From NCBI GenBank assembly GCA_964497585.1, contig CAZCDS010000003.1, forward strand, positions 62,001 through 126,000: DNA of 64,000 bases. Direction: 5' to 3'. The stretch comes from CAZCDS01 sp964497585. GTDB lineage: Bacteria > Desulfobacterota > Desulfomonilia > Desulfomonilales > Desulfomonilaceae. The notes below the pieces were generated by a model that did not search any database, had not been told where the DNA came from, and saw nothing but the letters and a program-made list of their open reading frames with translations. A program made the translations under genes and the position numbers. Below are positions 1 to 7,585 of the stretch, in pieces; positions within the stretch are counted from its first letter, which is position 1; every line of letters starts with the position of its first letter.

Positions 1-336
1 CAGCATGCCTCTCCCCAACAGAAAGAGCAGTCCAACGCCCGCAACCAACGGGGGCATGACAAGCGGCACATCCAGGAGTGTGTCAACTGCGCCTTTGCCT
101 CGGAAGTCACGCCTCGCCAGAAAGTAAGCCGCAGGGATTCCCAAGAGTGACGCGACAAACACCGCTCCCACAGAACACGCGAACGACAATCTGAGCGCAA
201 ACATTGTCTCGGATGATCGGAGTGCAGAGAGTAACTCCCCACTGGACACTTGGGAAACCAGTGCCGCCAGCACGCCCGCTACGAACAACACGACGAGCCC
301 GAGCGGTATGACAAGTATCCGATCCAGCTTGTCCAC
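1..336 (-). CDS. Molybdate/tungstate-type ABC transporter permease (partial)
   Basis: N-terminal 112 codons of a membrane permease; the rest lies beyond the left window edge. I translated it by hand from a GTG start at 336, which sits 3 bases after a strong GGAGGA ribosome binding site. The protein begins VDKLDRILVIPLGLVVLFVAG and has at least two hydrophobic segments. It then has a stretch like ModB/CysT permeases (LGIPAAYFLARRDFRGK, then DVPLVMPPLVAGVGLL), the part that precedes the ATPase-contacting EAA loop. It starts 19 bases after the stop of the adjacent binding-protein gene, so it should be its partner. By family it imports an oxyanion across the inner membrane. The substrate (molybdate, tungstate or sulfate) cannot be told from this fragment. 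Confidence 0.75.
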   Translation of the reverse strand, partial: MDKLDRILVIPLGLVVLFVAGVLAALVSQVSSGELLSALRSSETMFALRLSFACSVGAVFVASLLGIPAAYFLARRDFRGKGAVDTLLDVPLVMPPLVAGVGLLFLLGRGML

Positions 337-355
337 TCATTCCTCCGACGCGGCG

Positions 356-1147
356 TTACCGCCTGTTCAAAGGGAGGAAGCCGTATTTTTCAAAGATCTT
401 TATCGCGGAGGCCGTCGTCAGAAAAGTCGCCAGTTTACGCGCTTTCTCGGGATCGCGCGAGGTCTTCAAAACTGCCGCAGTGATGACTTCCGGCGTGTAC
501 CAGCTCTTGTCGAGCTCGATCATCCTCAGGGAATCCTGGAACTGGACTGCATCTGCTCTGCCTATAATGCCGGCGTCCACATCCCCGCGGGTCACGTAGA
601 GCGCCAGTTGCTTGACCGTCGCGGCTCTGACCGTTACGTTGGGGAGGATCTTCTCTGCCGTGCCCGACTTGCGCAGGATCTCTTCAGCAGTGCGGCCCAG
701 CGCCATGGCCTGAGGATCGCCGAGGCCCAGCCGAACGTCGCGCGCCACCAAGTCTGCAAACTTGTGAATGTTTTTCCTCGTCTTCCTCCACACAGCCAGT
801 ACCGGCGTGTGCAGTACCACCGGATGAAACGACAGCACGTCGCCTTCAGCCCTGAGCTTTTCCACGTAAAAATGAGAACCGGGAAGGTATACGTCGCCCT
901 GACCGGTGGCCTTAAGCCTGGCAAGGAGCTTACCGGCCCCGCTGTATTCGATCTTGACCTCAATCCCGGTTTCCGTGGTGAAGTCCTGGGTTAGCTCATC
1001 CACAGGCTGCCTCAATCCTGCACCGGCGAGGAGATACAATTCAGCGGCCGACAAGTTACCTGCGAAGACGAATGCAATGCTTATCACCAGCAGTCCAGCG
1101 AAGTACGCGGTTCGGGCTCGATTCCAAATATGCAGCGACATCTTCAA
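356..1147 (-). CDS. Second ModA-like oxyanion-binding lipidless periplasmic protein
   Basis: Periplasmic substrate-binding protein of 263 residues in the ModA/WtpA-like superfamily. It has a clear signal peptide (hydrophobic stretch AYFAGLLVISIAFVFAG, cleavage near LSAA) and the family pattern of an early strand (ELYLLAGAGLRQPVDEL), a Ser-Gly substrate loop (YSGAGKLLARL) and GDVYLPGS. It lies between modC and a second permease, so the cluster carries two binding protein/permease pairs. The start at 1147 (or ATG 1141) overlaps the end of modC by about 90 bases. No later in-frame ATG would keep the signal peptide, so the overlap seems real. It differs clearly in sequence from the first ModA and may bind a different oxyanion such as tungstate; that is inference. 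Confidence 0.75.
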   Translation of the reverse strand: MKMSLHIWNRARTAYFAGLLVISIAFVFAGNLSAAELYLLAGAGLRQPVDELTQDFTTETGIEVKIEYSGAGKLLARLKATGQGDVYLPGSHFYVEKLRAEGDVLSFHPVVLHTPVLAVWRKTRKNIHKFADLVARDVRLGLGDPQAMALGRTAEEILRKSGTAEKILPNVTVRAATVKQLALYVTRGDVDAGIIGRADAVQFQDSLRMIELDKSWYTPEVITAAVLKTSRDPEKARKLATFLTTASAIKIFEKYGFLPLNRR

Positions 1148-1796
1148 TTCTCCCTCTTGTTACGACTGTCCCATCTTCGAGGACAACAACGGAATCGGCA
1201 ATGCTGAGGATTTCGTCGACTGCGTGGCTCACGTACACGATGGGGACACTGAGTTCGGTCGTCAGGGCGTTGATGAACGGCAAAACCTCCAGCTTTCGTG
1301 CCTGATCGAGGGAGGCGAGGGGCTCGTCCATGAGGAGCAGTTCGGGGCTCGTCAGCAATGATCTGCCGATGGCCACACGTTGCTTTTCGCCTCCGGAAAG
1401 CTTTGCCGGTCGGCGATCAAGCAGGTGACCGATGCCGAGAAGTCCCACGATCTGGTCAAAATCCGCATAGCGCCGATCCCGAGCAACCAGTCGCATTCCG
1501 TACATGAGATTCTGTTTCACCGACATGTGCGGGAACAGACGACCGTCCTGGAATACGTATCCGAATCGCCGCGCCTCAGGAGGCAGATTCAGGCCGCGGG
1601 CCGAATCAAAGACCACCCGGCCGTTGACGTTGATCGCTCCTTCATCGGGTTCCACCAGCCCGGCAATCATGTTGATCACCGACGTCTTGCCCGCGCCCGA
1701 CGGCCCGAAAAGGGCAGTAACACCCGTTTCCTCGGTCACAAAGGAGGCGTTCACCCGGAAAAGGCCCTGAATTTTGCGAATATCGACGCTGAGCAC
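1056..1796 (-). CDS. modC: Molybdate ABC transporter ATPase (short ModC)
   Basis: Cytoplasmic ATPase that powers the oxyanion importer. Walker A is GPSGAGKTS, the signature is LSGGEKQR and Walker B is LLLMDEP, followed by the switch His in VSHAVDEI. The start is GTG at 1796, preceded by AAAGGA and lying 3 bases after the modB stop. At 246 residues it has only the nucleotide-binding domain. Typical ModC is about 350 residues and carries a C-terminal MOP domain that binds molybdate for regulation, which is absent here. The 3' end overlaps the next binding-protein gene. The single ATPase may serve both permeases of the cluster, unless another ATPase gene lies beyond the left edge. Confidence 0.88.
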   Translation of the reverse strand: MLSVDIRKIQGLFRVNASFVTEETGVTALFGPSGAGKTSVINMIAGLVEPDEGAINVNGRVVFDSARGLNLPPEARRFGYVFQDGRLFPHMSVKQNLMYGMRLVARDRRYADFDQIVGLLGIGHLLDRRPAKLSGGEKQRVAIGRSLLTSPELLLMDEPLASLDQARKLEVLPFINALTTELSVPIVYVSHAVDEILSIADSVVVLEDGTVVTRGRIEDVAAYLESSPNRVLRWTAGDKHCIRLRR

Positions 1797-1799
1797 GGG

Positions 1800-2498
1800 C
1801 TATCCTTTCATGCGAGCCTGAATCCTGGAAGAGACCAACTCCGAAGCCACGAGCGCCGCCATTGCAACGACCACGGAGATGATGCAGAGGCGCATTGCTC
1901 CAACCTCACCGTCCGGAACCTGCGTCAAGGTGTATAACGCCAGGGGCAACGTCTGCGTCTCACCGGGAATATTGGATACAAACGTGATGGTCGCGCCGAA
2001 TTCACCGATACTGCGGGCAAAGGCCAGGATCGATCCGGTCAGAATCCCCGGAAGAACAAGAGGAAGCGTTATGGTGAAGAATACCCTTACCCGTCCCGCG
2101 CCCAGGGTACGGGCCGCTTCTTCCAATCCTCGATCCACCGTCTCCACGGAAAGTCTCACGGCCCTTACGAGCAGGGGAAACGCCATCACCGCCGCGGCCA
2201 ACGCCGCACCCTTCCAGTTGAACGCAAAAGTTATCCCCAGAACTTCGTACAGCCATTTTCCGGCGATTCCTTGACGCCCCATGAGCACGAGGAGCAGGTA
2301 ACCGGTCACTACCGGCGGCAAGACCAACGGGAGATGCACGATGCCATCCACCACCATCTTTCCGGGAAAGCTCTTTCGAGCGAGGACCCAGGCGAGGACC
2401 ACACCGAGCGGCAGACTTGCGATTACCGCAACCAGCGACACTCGAAGGCTGAGCTCCAGAGCCTGAAGCTCTCCGGAGGTCAGGTCGAAAACACTCAT
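1800..2498 (-). CDS. modB: Molybdate ABC transporter permease
   Basis: Inner-membrane permease of the molybdate importer, 232 residues from ATG 2498 (MSVFDLTSGELQALELSLRV). The reading frame is open further upstream, but that part overlaps modA and is not ModB-like. Several membrane segments are visible (VSLVAVIASLPLGVVLAWVLA, then LPLVLPPVVTGYLLLVLMG). The EAA loop that touches the ATPase is EEAARTLGAGRVRVFFTITLPL. Its ATG overlaps the modA stop by four bases (ATGA), so the two are translationally coupled. The next gene, modC, follows after 3 bases. Confidence 0.92.
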   Translation of the reverse strand: MSVFDLTSGELQALELSLRVSLVAVIASLPLGVVLAWVLARKSFPGKMVVDGIVHLPLVLPPVVTGYLLLVLMGRQGIAGKWLYEVLGITFAFNWKGAALAAAVMAFPLLVRAVRLSVETVDRGLEEAARTLGAGRVRVFFTITLPLVLPGILTGSILAFARSIGEFGATITFVSNIPGETQTLPLALYTLTQVPDGEVGAMRLCIISVVVAMAALVASELVSSRIQARMKG

Positions 2499-3313
2499 TG
2501 CAGCACGCGGAATCCGTAACGCTCGAACACCTTCTTGGCTTCCGGACTTCTCATCAGTTCGACGAACCGCTTTGAAGCCATTGAGGCATGTCCTTTGACG
2601 ATTGCCACCGGATACACGATCTTCGGCTGAATGTCCGACGGAAACTTGGCCACGACTTTGACACGCTTCGAGATGGCAGCGTCGGTGGCATAGACCACCC
2701 CGAGAGGGGCTTCCCCGCGCTCCACGAGGACCAACGCAGCACGCACATCCTTCGTCCGGGCAACTTTGGGTTCCACCGATTTCCACACCCCGAGAGCCGC
2801 AAGCGCCTTCTTGCCGTATATTCCTGCAGGGACGTGGTCAGGATCACCCATGGCGAGCTTTTCGCCGCCAAGAATGGTGGTAAGGGGAAAGTTCTTCTCG
2901 ATTTTCACGTCAAGCCGGCTATCTTTGGGACTGATCAGTACCAGGCTGTTTCCCAACAAATCAAACCGCGTTCTCGGTTCGATCAGCTTCTTTTTGTCGA
3001 GAAAGTTCATCCACTTTGGATTGGCTGAGACGTAGACGTCGGCCGGCGCCCCTGCGGCGATCTGTTTGGCGAGAGTGGAGGACGAAGCAAACGAGGGGAC
3101 AAATCGACCTCCGTGTTTCCGGGTGAATATCTTGCCGAGGTCCGTAATTGCATTGGTGGTGGAAGCGGCAGCGAAGACCGTTACCTGCGTTTCGTCGCCG
3201 GACAGGCTCCAACCCGGGAGAACTGCAGATGCCAGCACTGTAGCAGAAAGAAAGATAAGCAACCGATGGTTGCAAAGGGGCCGGAGGAATCGAACCGTTG
3301 TACACAAATTCAT
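2495..3313 (-). CDS. modA: Molybdate-binding periplasmic protein ModA
   Basis: High-affinity molybdate/tungstate-binding protein, 272 residues from ATG 3313. This start gives a signal peptide (LLIFLSATVLASAVLPGWSLS). The mature protein opens with the ModA hallmark VTVFAAASTTNAITDL and continues with SSSTLAKQIAAGAPADVYVSANPKWM, in which the Ser residues and the ADV-S motif form the oxyanion pocket. It ends MRSPEAKKVFERYGF, typical for the family. The start lies one base after the padR stop, so the regulator and transporter genes form one operon. Confidence 0.93.
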   Translation of the reverse strand: MNLCTTVRFLRPLCNHRLLIFLSATVLASAVLPGWSLSGDETQVTVFAAASTTNAITDLGKIFTRKHGGRFVPSFASSSTLAKQIAAGAPADVYVSANPKWMNFLDKKKLIEPRTRFDLLGNSLVLISPKDSRLDVKIEKNFPLTTILGGEKLAMGDPDHVPAGIYGKKALAALGVWKSVEPKVARTKDVRAALVLVERGEAPLGVVYATDAAISKRVKVVAKFPSDIQPKIVYPVAIVKGHASMASKRFVELMRSPEAKKVFERYGFRVLQ

Positions 3314-3314
3314 A

Positions 3315-3902
3315 TCAAGTCCCTTTCTTTTCCGGCAAATCAACCACTCCCGCCCCAGCCTCAGCCGCCATGTCCTCGAGCCATCTGATCGAACACCGGA
3401 CCATGCCCAGGCGAAATTCGAAGGCCCTGCGTTCAATGGTATTCAATGAAGTCCCAAACGTTTTTTCCAGGAGTCGGGCTCGCTTGCGGCACACGGCAAG
3501 TTGGGCTTGGAGCAGTTCCATCTCCGTCTGCCGGGACTTCAGGCATGCAAAATAGAGTTTGGTGAGAAACTCCACCCTCAGACTGCGCACGTTGTTCACC
3601 GGCGTGAGAATCCATCGGTCGAGCAAAGACCGACCTTCCGGGGTAGGACTGAAAACCTTCTTATCGGGCACACGTTCCTGCTCAACATGTTCGTGCCGGA
3701 TCAGACCGTCGCGTTCCAGCCGGGACAGCAGCCCGTAGACTTGGCTTCGACCCAGGCGATGGACGGAGCCGAGCCGGTTCTCAAGCTCGCGGTACACGTC
3801 GTACCCGTGCGCGTTTCGATGAACGAGGATACCGAGCACAGCGAATTCAGCGGGACTGCGTTCCTCGCTCTCCCTCGTCTTATTCATGGCATGACTATTC
3901 AT
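3315..3902 (-). CDS. PadR-family transcriptional regulator
   Basis: Winged-helix DNA-binding protein of 195 residues. The N-terminal PadR domain is recognisable (EFAVLGILVHRNAHGYDVYRE, then SQVYGLLSRLERDGLI and FSPTPEGRSLLDRWI). A long helical C-terminal region, probably the dimerisation/effector part, follows. It is the first gene of the leftward mod operon and is separated from modA by one base, so it most likely controls the operon including itself. The classic molybdate regulator is ModE; a PadR protein in this position suggests another regulatory logic. Its ligand is unknown. Confidence 0.85.
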   Translation of the reverse strand: MNSHAMNKTRESEERSPAEFAVLGILVHRNAHGYDVYRELENRLGSVHRLGRSQVYGLLSRLERDGLIRHEHVEQERVPDKKVFSPTPEGRSLLDRWILTPVNNVRSLRVEFLTKLYFACLKSRQTEMELLQAQLAVCRKRARLLEKTFGTSLNTIERRAFEFRLGMVRCSIRWLEDMAAEAGAGVVDLPEKKGT

Positions 3903-3905
3903 TAC

Positions 3906-3944
3906 GTGAATATATCACTATCCTACGTCCAGCCCGCTTGTCAA
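3906..3944 (-). promoter_or_regulatory. Promoter and possible operator of the padR-mod operon
   Basis: On the minus strand a perfect -35 box TTGACA (plus-strand 3939-3944) is followed after 16 bases by GATAGT as -10 (3917-3922). Directly downstream, at the expected transcription start and just before the padR ATG at 3902, lies the inverted repeat GTGA-N5-TCAC (3906-3918). A repressor bound there would block initiation, so it is a candidate autoregulatory site. The boxes are read from sequence; the operator role is inference. Confidence 0.5.
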
Positions 3945-4283
3945 TCGAAATCGTGCAGGAACCCCCCCATTTTCGCTTGCCGATCGCCACAACCCAAAAG
4001 AATCAGAACCAAAAGACCACGTACTCATGGAATTTTCGGGTATGTTCTGCGGAGCTTCATGTCAGAGACGCACTCGTCCGCAAATCCTCACCTTCGAATG
4101 AGAGCGGCATCGCGAAGCTTTGTCGAAACAACGCCGCGTCGGCAGGTTGGGGGCGATGCTTCTCGTATAGGAAGACTTGCCGTCACGGTCTCGCGTTGTT
4201 GTCATTTCCCTCGATCCGTGCTACCAAGAAAAGCACTCCACCCTCCTGTCTTAAATACGAATCTTTCCCGAGAGCGATGTGTC
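3945..4283. other. Intergenic region between padR and the CobO-like gene
   Basis: About 340 bases separate the divergent padR and CobO-like genes. No reading frame here has coding character. I see no convincing promoter for the rightward gene and no recognisable RNA element. Confidence 0.4.
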
Positions 4284-4763
4284 GTGCAGACCGGACTACT
4301 GATGCTGAATACGGGCCCTGGTGCTTCCCAAGGTCCTTCCCACCTTGGGCAGGTCCTTCGGGCTCTCGGTTGCGGGTTCAGAGTGTGCCTGATCCGTTTC
4401 AGCGCCGCATCTCAGAGTCCGGAACAGTTTTCCCTACTAAACCGCTTTCCTGATCTTCTCGAGATCTACCCCGCCGGACTGGAGGATTCCGCCGGGGAAG
4501 CGAATCCCCAGAAAAAAATCGCCCGTACGAGACAAGCGTGGGAACATGCCAAGAACGTAATAGGATCCCGTCAGTTCGACTTGGTCGTTCTCGAGAACAT
4601 CACCGATCCACTTCGTGAGGAAATTCTTGAGGAGAGTGAGGTGTTGGCGGTCATGCTGCGACGCCCCGAGGGTCAACACATCCTCGCCACTGGGAGTGAT
4701 GCGCCTCCATCAATCATAGAAGCGGCCGACCTGGTCACGGAGGTGGGCGAAATCGGGGTTTGA
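4284..4763 (+). CDS. CobO/BtuR-like protein with degenerate ATP-binding motifs
   Basis: About 159 residues from a GTG at 4284 (ATG 4302 is another choice); the reading frame is open further upstream but only this part looks conserved. It resembles corrinoid adenosyltransferases of the CobO type: LRALGCGFRVCLIRF, then AWEHAKNVIGSRQFDLVVLE, then RPEGQHILATGSDAPPSIIE and AADLVTEVGEIG, all in the family's order. The P-loop, normally GDGKGKT, reads GPGASQG (residues 11-17) and lacks the catalytic Lys. The Walker-B-like DEI reads ENI near residue 105. It is therefore unlikely to adenosylate cobalamin by the normal mechanism. It may be a corrinoid or nucleotide sensor, or a decaying gene. The family placement comes from motif memory, not a search. 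Confidence 0.6.
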   Translation: MQTGLLMLNTGPGASQGPSHLGQVLRALGCGFRVCLIRFSAASQSPEQFSLLNRFPDLLEIYPAGLEDSAGEANPQKKIARTRQAWEHAKNVIGSRQFDLVVLENITDPLREEILEESEVLAVMLRRPEGQHILATGSDAPPSIIEAADLVTEVGEIGV

Positions 4764-4788
4764 AAGAGTGTATGCGGGGGAGATGCAC

Positions 4789-4818
4789 AAAAAAAAGACG
4801 CTCCTTGCGGGGAGCGTC
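4789..4818 (-). terminator. Rho-independent terminator, leftward
   Basis: A perfect 8-bp stem GACGCTCC/GGAGCGTC (4797-4818) with a 6-base loop is flanked on its left by eight A residues (4789-4796). On the minus strand this reads as a hairpin followed by a U-tract, so it stops leftward transcription. It does not fit the rightward CobO-like gene that ends at 4763, and no leftward gene is evident to its right, which hints at a small RNA. Confidence 0.7.
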
Positions 4819-5883
4819 AAATGGTAGTTGCAGTTGGTATCGTCTTCCGGCCGATGTGCCATCGGACTCGGGGGGTTCCGGAGGTCCCGGCCGGCCACAT
4901 GGCGCTCGTGATCACTCATTCAGCGGCTTTCTGATATCACTGATGCAGCAAAGGTTCCTCTTTTATCATTGACCGCGTGAACTTCTCTCCGTCGTCGCAC
5001 GAAGGAACCGCATGGGAGGAAAGAGCCGCTTTCTGATTGTTCACGATCGAACGCGACGTTGCCGCGTCCCGACCGGGGAAGGGATCGGCCGGCTTGTTGA
5101 CTGCCATTCTCAACACCTGGCAGCAAGACTCCTAAGCCCGCAACCACCTCACAACACCCATAGAGATCGTTCGAACCGGTTGGCACCTCCTTTCGGCTGA
5201 AGGAGAACCCCGGACCGGCTGGCTAATTGCCCCATTGCTTCATTGTCACATAGAGCCGGCCCGGTTTGTGTCAGGTAAGTACTCATGTGCGCGGTGTCGT
5301 GTGGGGCCTTGAATTGCGTGGGACCGCGCACGGTACCGCTCTCGTCTCATGGGGAAGCAAATTGCGTGCCACGTCGACCCTCTCTCCTTCAAGGTCGGAT
5401 TTTACATGTTCTATCGGCCGGTTATTCGTTCGAGCAAACCACTCCGCGATACTGGCTGAAAGCGAACAACGCGTTCCGGATGCTTGAGAATTCCGCCTCC
5501 CGCGCGGGCGGTCGCGAGGTGGAACCAGGAATGTGCCCTATCCATGCCGTGCTCGCGGAAAAGTACGTGGGTTAAGAGATATGTGCAACCTCCACATGAG
5601 ATGCTCGCTACTGCGTGAATTCCACGCATTCCCGTGAAATGCCTTCAGCCAGGCCAGCCGCTATGTGTGGGATTGTGGCGACTTTTTCTTCCGATCGGGG
5701 CAGAAGCCGCGCCACGGGAGATGTCGCAAGGGCTGCCCCATGCGTGACTCGATCCTTTAAGCCTTGCTCTCCCGGAGCTTTTCGGGTAACGCAGGGGACA
5801 TCTCCGGCCGCAGGCTGGACAATTGATGATACTATCGGGGGAAACGGCGGGAGACCCGAAGATTTCCAGGAAGATTCCGTGAT
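4819..5883. other. Gene-poor region, possibly encoding a small RNA on the minus strand
   Basis: Roughly 1 kb without a convincing protein gene; the open frames present have no recognisable domains. The minus strand just upstream of the terminator (about 4830-4920) can fold into nested helices, for example CCGGCCG with CGGCCGG enclosing CGATG-GCA-CATCG. A second hairpin, CTCCTT with AAGGAG, lies near 5187-5205. I could not match either to a known RNA family. No tRNA was found; a GTTCGAA at about 5169 is not part of a cloverleaf. Confidence 0.35.
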
Positions 5884-6480
5884 GTGCGATTGCCCATGAC
5901 ACAGCGCAACGGCCTCAGTGACGAAGAGCTTGCCGAGCGGGCCAGAGAAGGTTCCGAGGCTCATTTTAATGCGCTCGTGGACAGGCACACGGCTGTGGTC
6001 TACAGGATTGCCCGGGGAATCACCGGATCTCCCGAAGAGGCCGAGGAGGTGGTCCAAGAGACCTTTCTCAAGGCATTCAAGAACCTGGACCAATTCGCAC
6101 CGACAAAGGGTACGTTCAAGACCTGGTTGCTTACTATTGCGCGCAATCAGAGCATCAACGTGTTCAGATCGCTCAAGAGGAGAGCCGCCCGGTTTTTGCC
6201 AGCGTCTGGGCCGTCCGATCAAGAACCTGTCTCAGGAGACGACCTCCCCGATCCGGAGGGGGCGGACGCTGAAGAACTCCTGTCAATCAAGCAAGAGTTG
6301 GTTCGGGTGGAACTCGCGTTGAGCCAACTTCCCGAGCGGCAGCGGACCGCGCTCCAGCTCAGGACTCAGCAGGGTTTGAGTTACGCGGAGATCGCACTGG
6401 TGCTGAAGACCTCGGCCTCCGCGGTGGAATCGCTCATTTTCCGGGCTCGGCAGAAAATTCTCGAGAAAGTCGAGCGCTAG
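5884..6480 (+). CDS. ECF RNA polymerase sigma factor (RpoE-like)
   Basis: Group IV sigma factor of about 198 residues. Region 2 is visible in HFNALVDRHTAVVYRIARGI, EEVVQETFLKAFKNLDQF and GTFKTWLLTIARNQ; region 4 in LSQLPERQRTALQLRTQQGLSYAEIA. GTG 5884 is favoured because AGGAAG lies 10 bases upstream; ATG 5896 is an alternative. It directs polymerase to a stress regulon. The next gene is a zinc-finger anti-sigma factor and the following two encode periplasmic sensor-like proteins, a classic arrangement for sensing envelope or metal stress. Confidence 0.92.
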   Translation: MRLPMTQRNGLSDEELAERAREGSEAHFNALVDRHTAVVYRIARGITGSPEEAEEVVQETFLKAFKNLDQFAPTKGTFKTWLLTIARNQSINVFRSLKRRAARFLPASGPSDQEPVSGDDLPDPEGADAEELLSIKQELVRVELALSQLPERQRTALQLRTQQGLSYAEIALVLKTSASAVESLIFRARQKILEKVER

Positions 6481-6540
6481 GTGCGTCTTTTTCGCGAGAT
6501 TTCCCCTGCCGAAACGTAACAATAATTGGAGGGATGATTC

Positions 6541-6987
6541 ATGGACTGCTCGATGTACCGAAGAGAGATTTCCCGGCTCCTGGACGGAGAGTTGGATCGC
6601 TCTTCAGTCCAAGAGTTGGAGAGGCACCTGGAGCTCTGCGCGGATTGTCGAAAGGCCTGGGAACGGATGACCGCGCTGAACGAAGAACTCGTGTCGCTCG
6701 ATCCGGGAGTCCCGCCGCTGGGCCTGGCTGCAAAGGTCAAGGATCGTATCTCAAAGGAACGCACCCGCGCCCTCCCGCATACGGGAATTCCGCTCTGGCT
6801 GCGCGTACCGCTCTTTGCTCTCATCATTTTGACCGCCGTGGGTCTGGGAAACCTTGCCGGTCGGTCCGTTGAGGGTCTACTTACTGCTGAGAGCCGCGTT
6901 CAGACCGTGGAAACGCTCGTGGTCAACCGCACCCCATCGTTCGCCAACACCCTCTACGAAATGACCACGGGGGCGCAAGGCCAATGA
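6541..6987 (+). CDS. Zinc-finger anti-sigma factor, membrane anchored
   Basis: A 148-residue anti-sigma factor. The N-terminal cytoplasmic part carries the ZAS motif H29-x3-C33-x2-C36 (ERHLELCADC), with an extra Cys at position 3. A transmembrane helix spans about residues 84-104 (LWLRVPLFALIILTAVGLGNL), leaving a C-terminal part of about 44 residues in the periplasm. The family holds the partner sigma factor inactive at the membrane until a signal arrives. The gene lies 60 bases after the sigma gene, and its stop overlaps the ATG of the next gene by four bases, tying it to the periplasmic sensor. Confidence 0.88.
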   Translation: MDCSMYRREISRLLDGELDRSSVQELERHLELCADCRKAWERMTALNEELVSLDPGVPPLGLAAKVKDRISKERTRALPHTGIPLWLRVPLFALIILTAVGLGNLAGRSVEGLLTAESRVQTVETLVVNRTPSFANTLYEMTTGAQGQ

Positions 6988-7511
6988 AAAAGATTATATT
7001 CAGAGCCGTTTTCGTCTTTTCCTTGGTCCTCAACGTGGCGGTGGCCGCAACCCTCGCGTGGTACGCATGGATCAAGCCTCTACCAACTATCTCCATGACC
7101 GTGCCGCCGGACTCCTCCCTGACACCTCGTGATGTGGAGCAGATCAGGAAGGTGGGTCTCAGATACGGCGCTGAGGGCATGATGGAGACCCGGCGCCGGA
7201 TCCTGGAAAAGAACAGCCAAATCCTCGACCTGATCGCCAAGGATCCGGGTAATCCCGATGTCGCTGACAAGGCGATCAAAGACCTGATCGCGCTCAAGTG
7301 GATAGAAGAAAAGAAGGCCGTCGATCGAATAAGTAGCATTCTGGCTTCCATGCCCCAAGATAGGAGGGAGCAGTTCCTGCTGTTCATGAAGCGCCGGACC
7401 TGCATGGGACCTGGAATGGGCATGGGACGCGGAATGGGTATGGGAGGCGGTAGCGGAGGCCACATGGGTCGCGGCATGATGCGCGGTCCCCGTTGGATGA
7501 GGCCTCAATAA
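6984..7511 (+). CDS. Periplasmic CnrX/Spy-like sensor with Met-rich tail
   Basis: A 175-residue protein with an N-terminal membrane anchor or signal (IIFRAVFVFSLVLNVAVAATL). A helical periplasmic domain of the heavy-metal resistance/Spy type follows, including the LTPRD element, YGAEGMMETRRRILEKNSQI and a second helix pair. The last 35 residues are very rich in Met, Gly and Arg (GMGMGRGMGMGGGSGG), with one Cys and one His. Such tails bind Cu(I) or Ag(I) in known copper proteins, so a copper-sensing role beside the ECF sigma/anti-sigma pair is a reasonable inference. The start overlaps the anti-sigma stop (ATGA). Confidence 0.75.
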   Translation: MKKIIFRAVFVFSLVLNVAVAATLAWYAWIKPLPTISMTVPPDSSLTPRDVEQIRKVGLRYGAEGMMETRRRILEKNSQILDLIAKDPGNPDVADKAIKDLIALKWIEEKKAVDRISSILASMPQDRREQFLLFMKRRTCMGPGMGMGRGMGMGGGSGGHMGRGMMRGPRWMRPQ

Positions 7512-7585
7512 TTTTTCGCGGGCTTCTTCCCCGGTCGGTGTAGTTCTTAGCAGATGGCAACAAATTTCGACAAAGGAGATTGTAC

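Noticed and set aside
308..994. Long plus-strand frame opposite the second ModA-like gene
   Set aside because: Antisense to a clear binding-protein gene with a signal peptide; its translation has no recognisable domain.
3501..4283. Long plus-strand frame running from inside the padR region into the CobO-like gene
   Set aside because: The first 780 bases overlap padR on the other strand and have no conserved motifs; only the part after about 4284 looks like a protein family.
4710..4919. Minus-strand frame of 69 codons beginning MSDHERH
   Set aside because: A strong leftward terminator (4789-4818) lies inside it, and there is no family similarity.
5175..5195. TGGCAC followed by T-rich sequence as a second sigma-54 promoter
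   Set aside because: The -12 part reads TTCG instead of TTGC, so the essential GC is missing.
5161..5205. GTTCGAA near a hairpin, considered as a tRNA T-arm
   Set aside because: The bases on either side do not pair as a T-stem and no acceptor or anticodon arm can be drawn.
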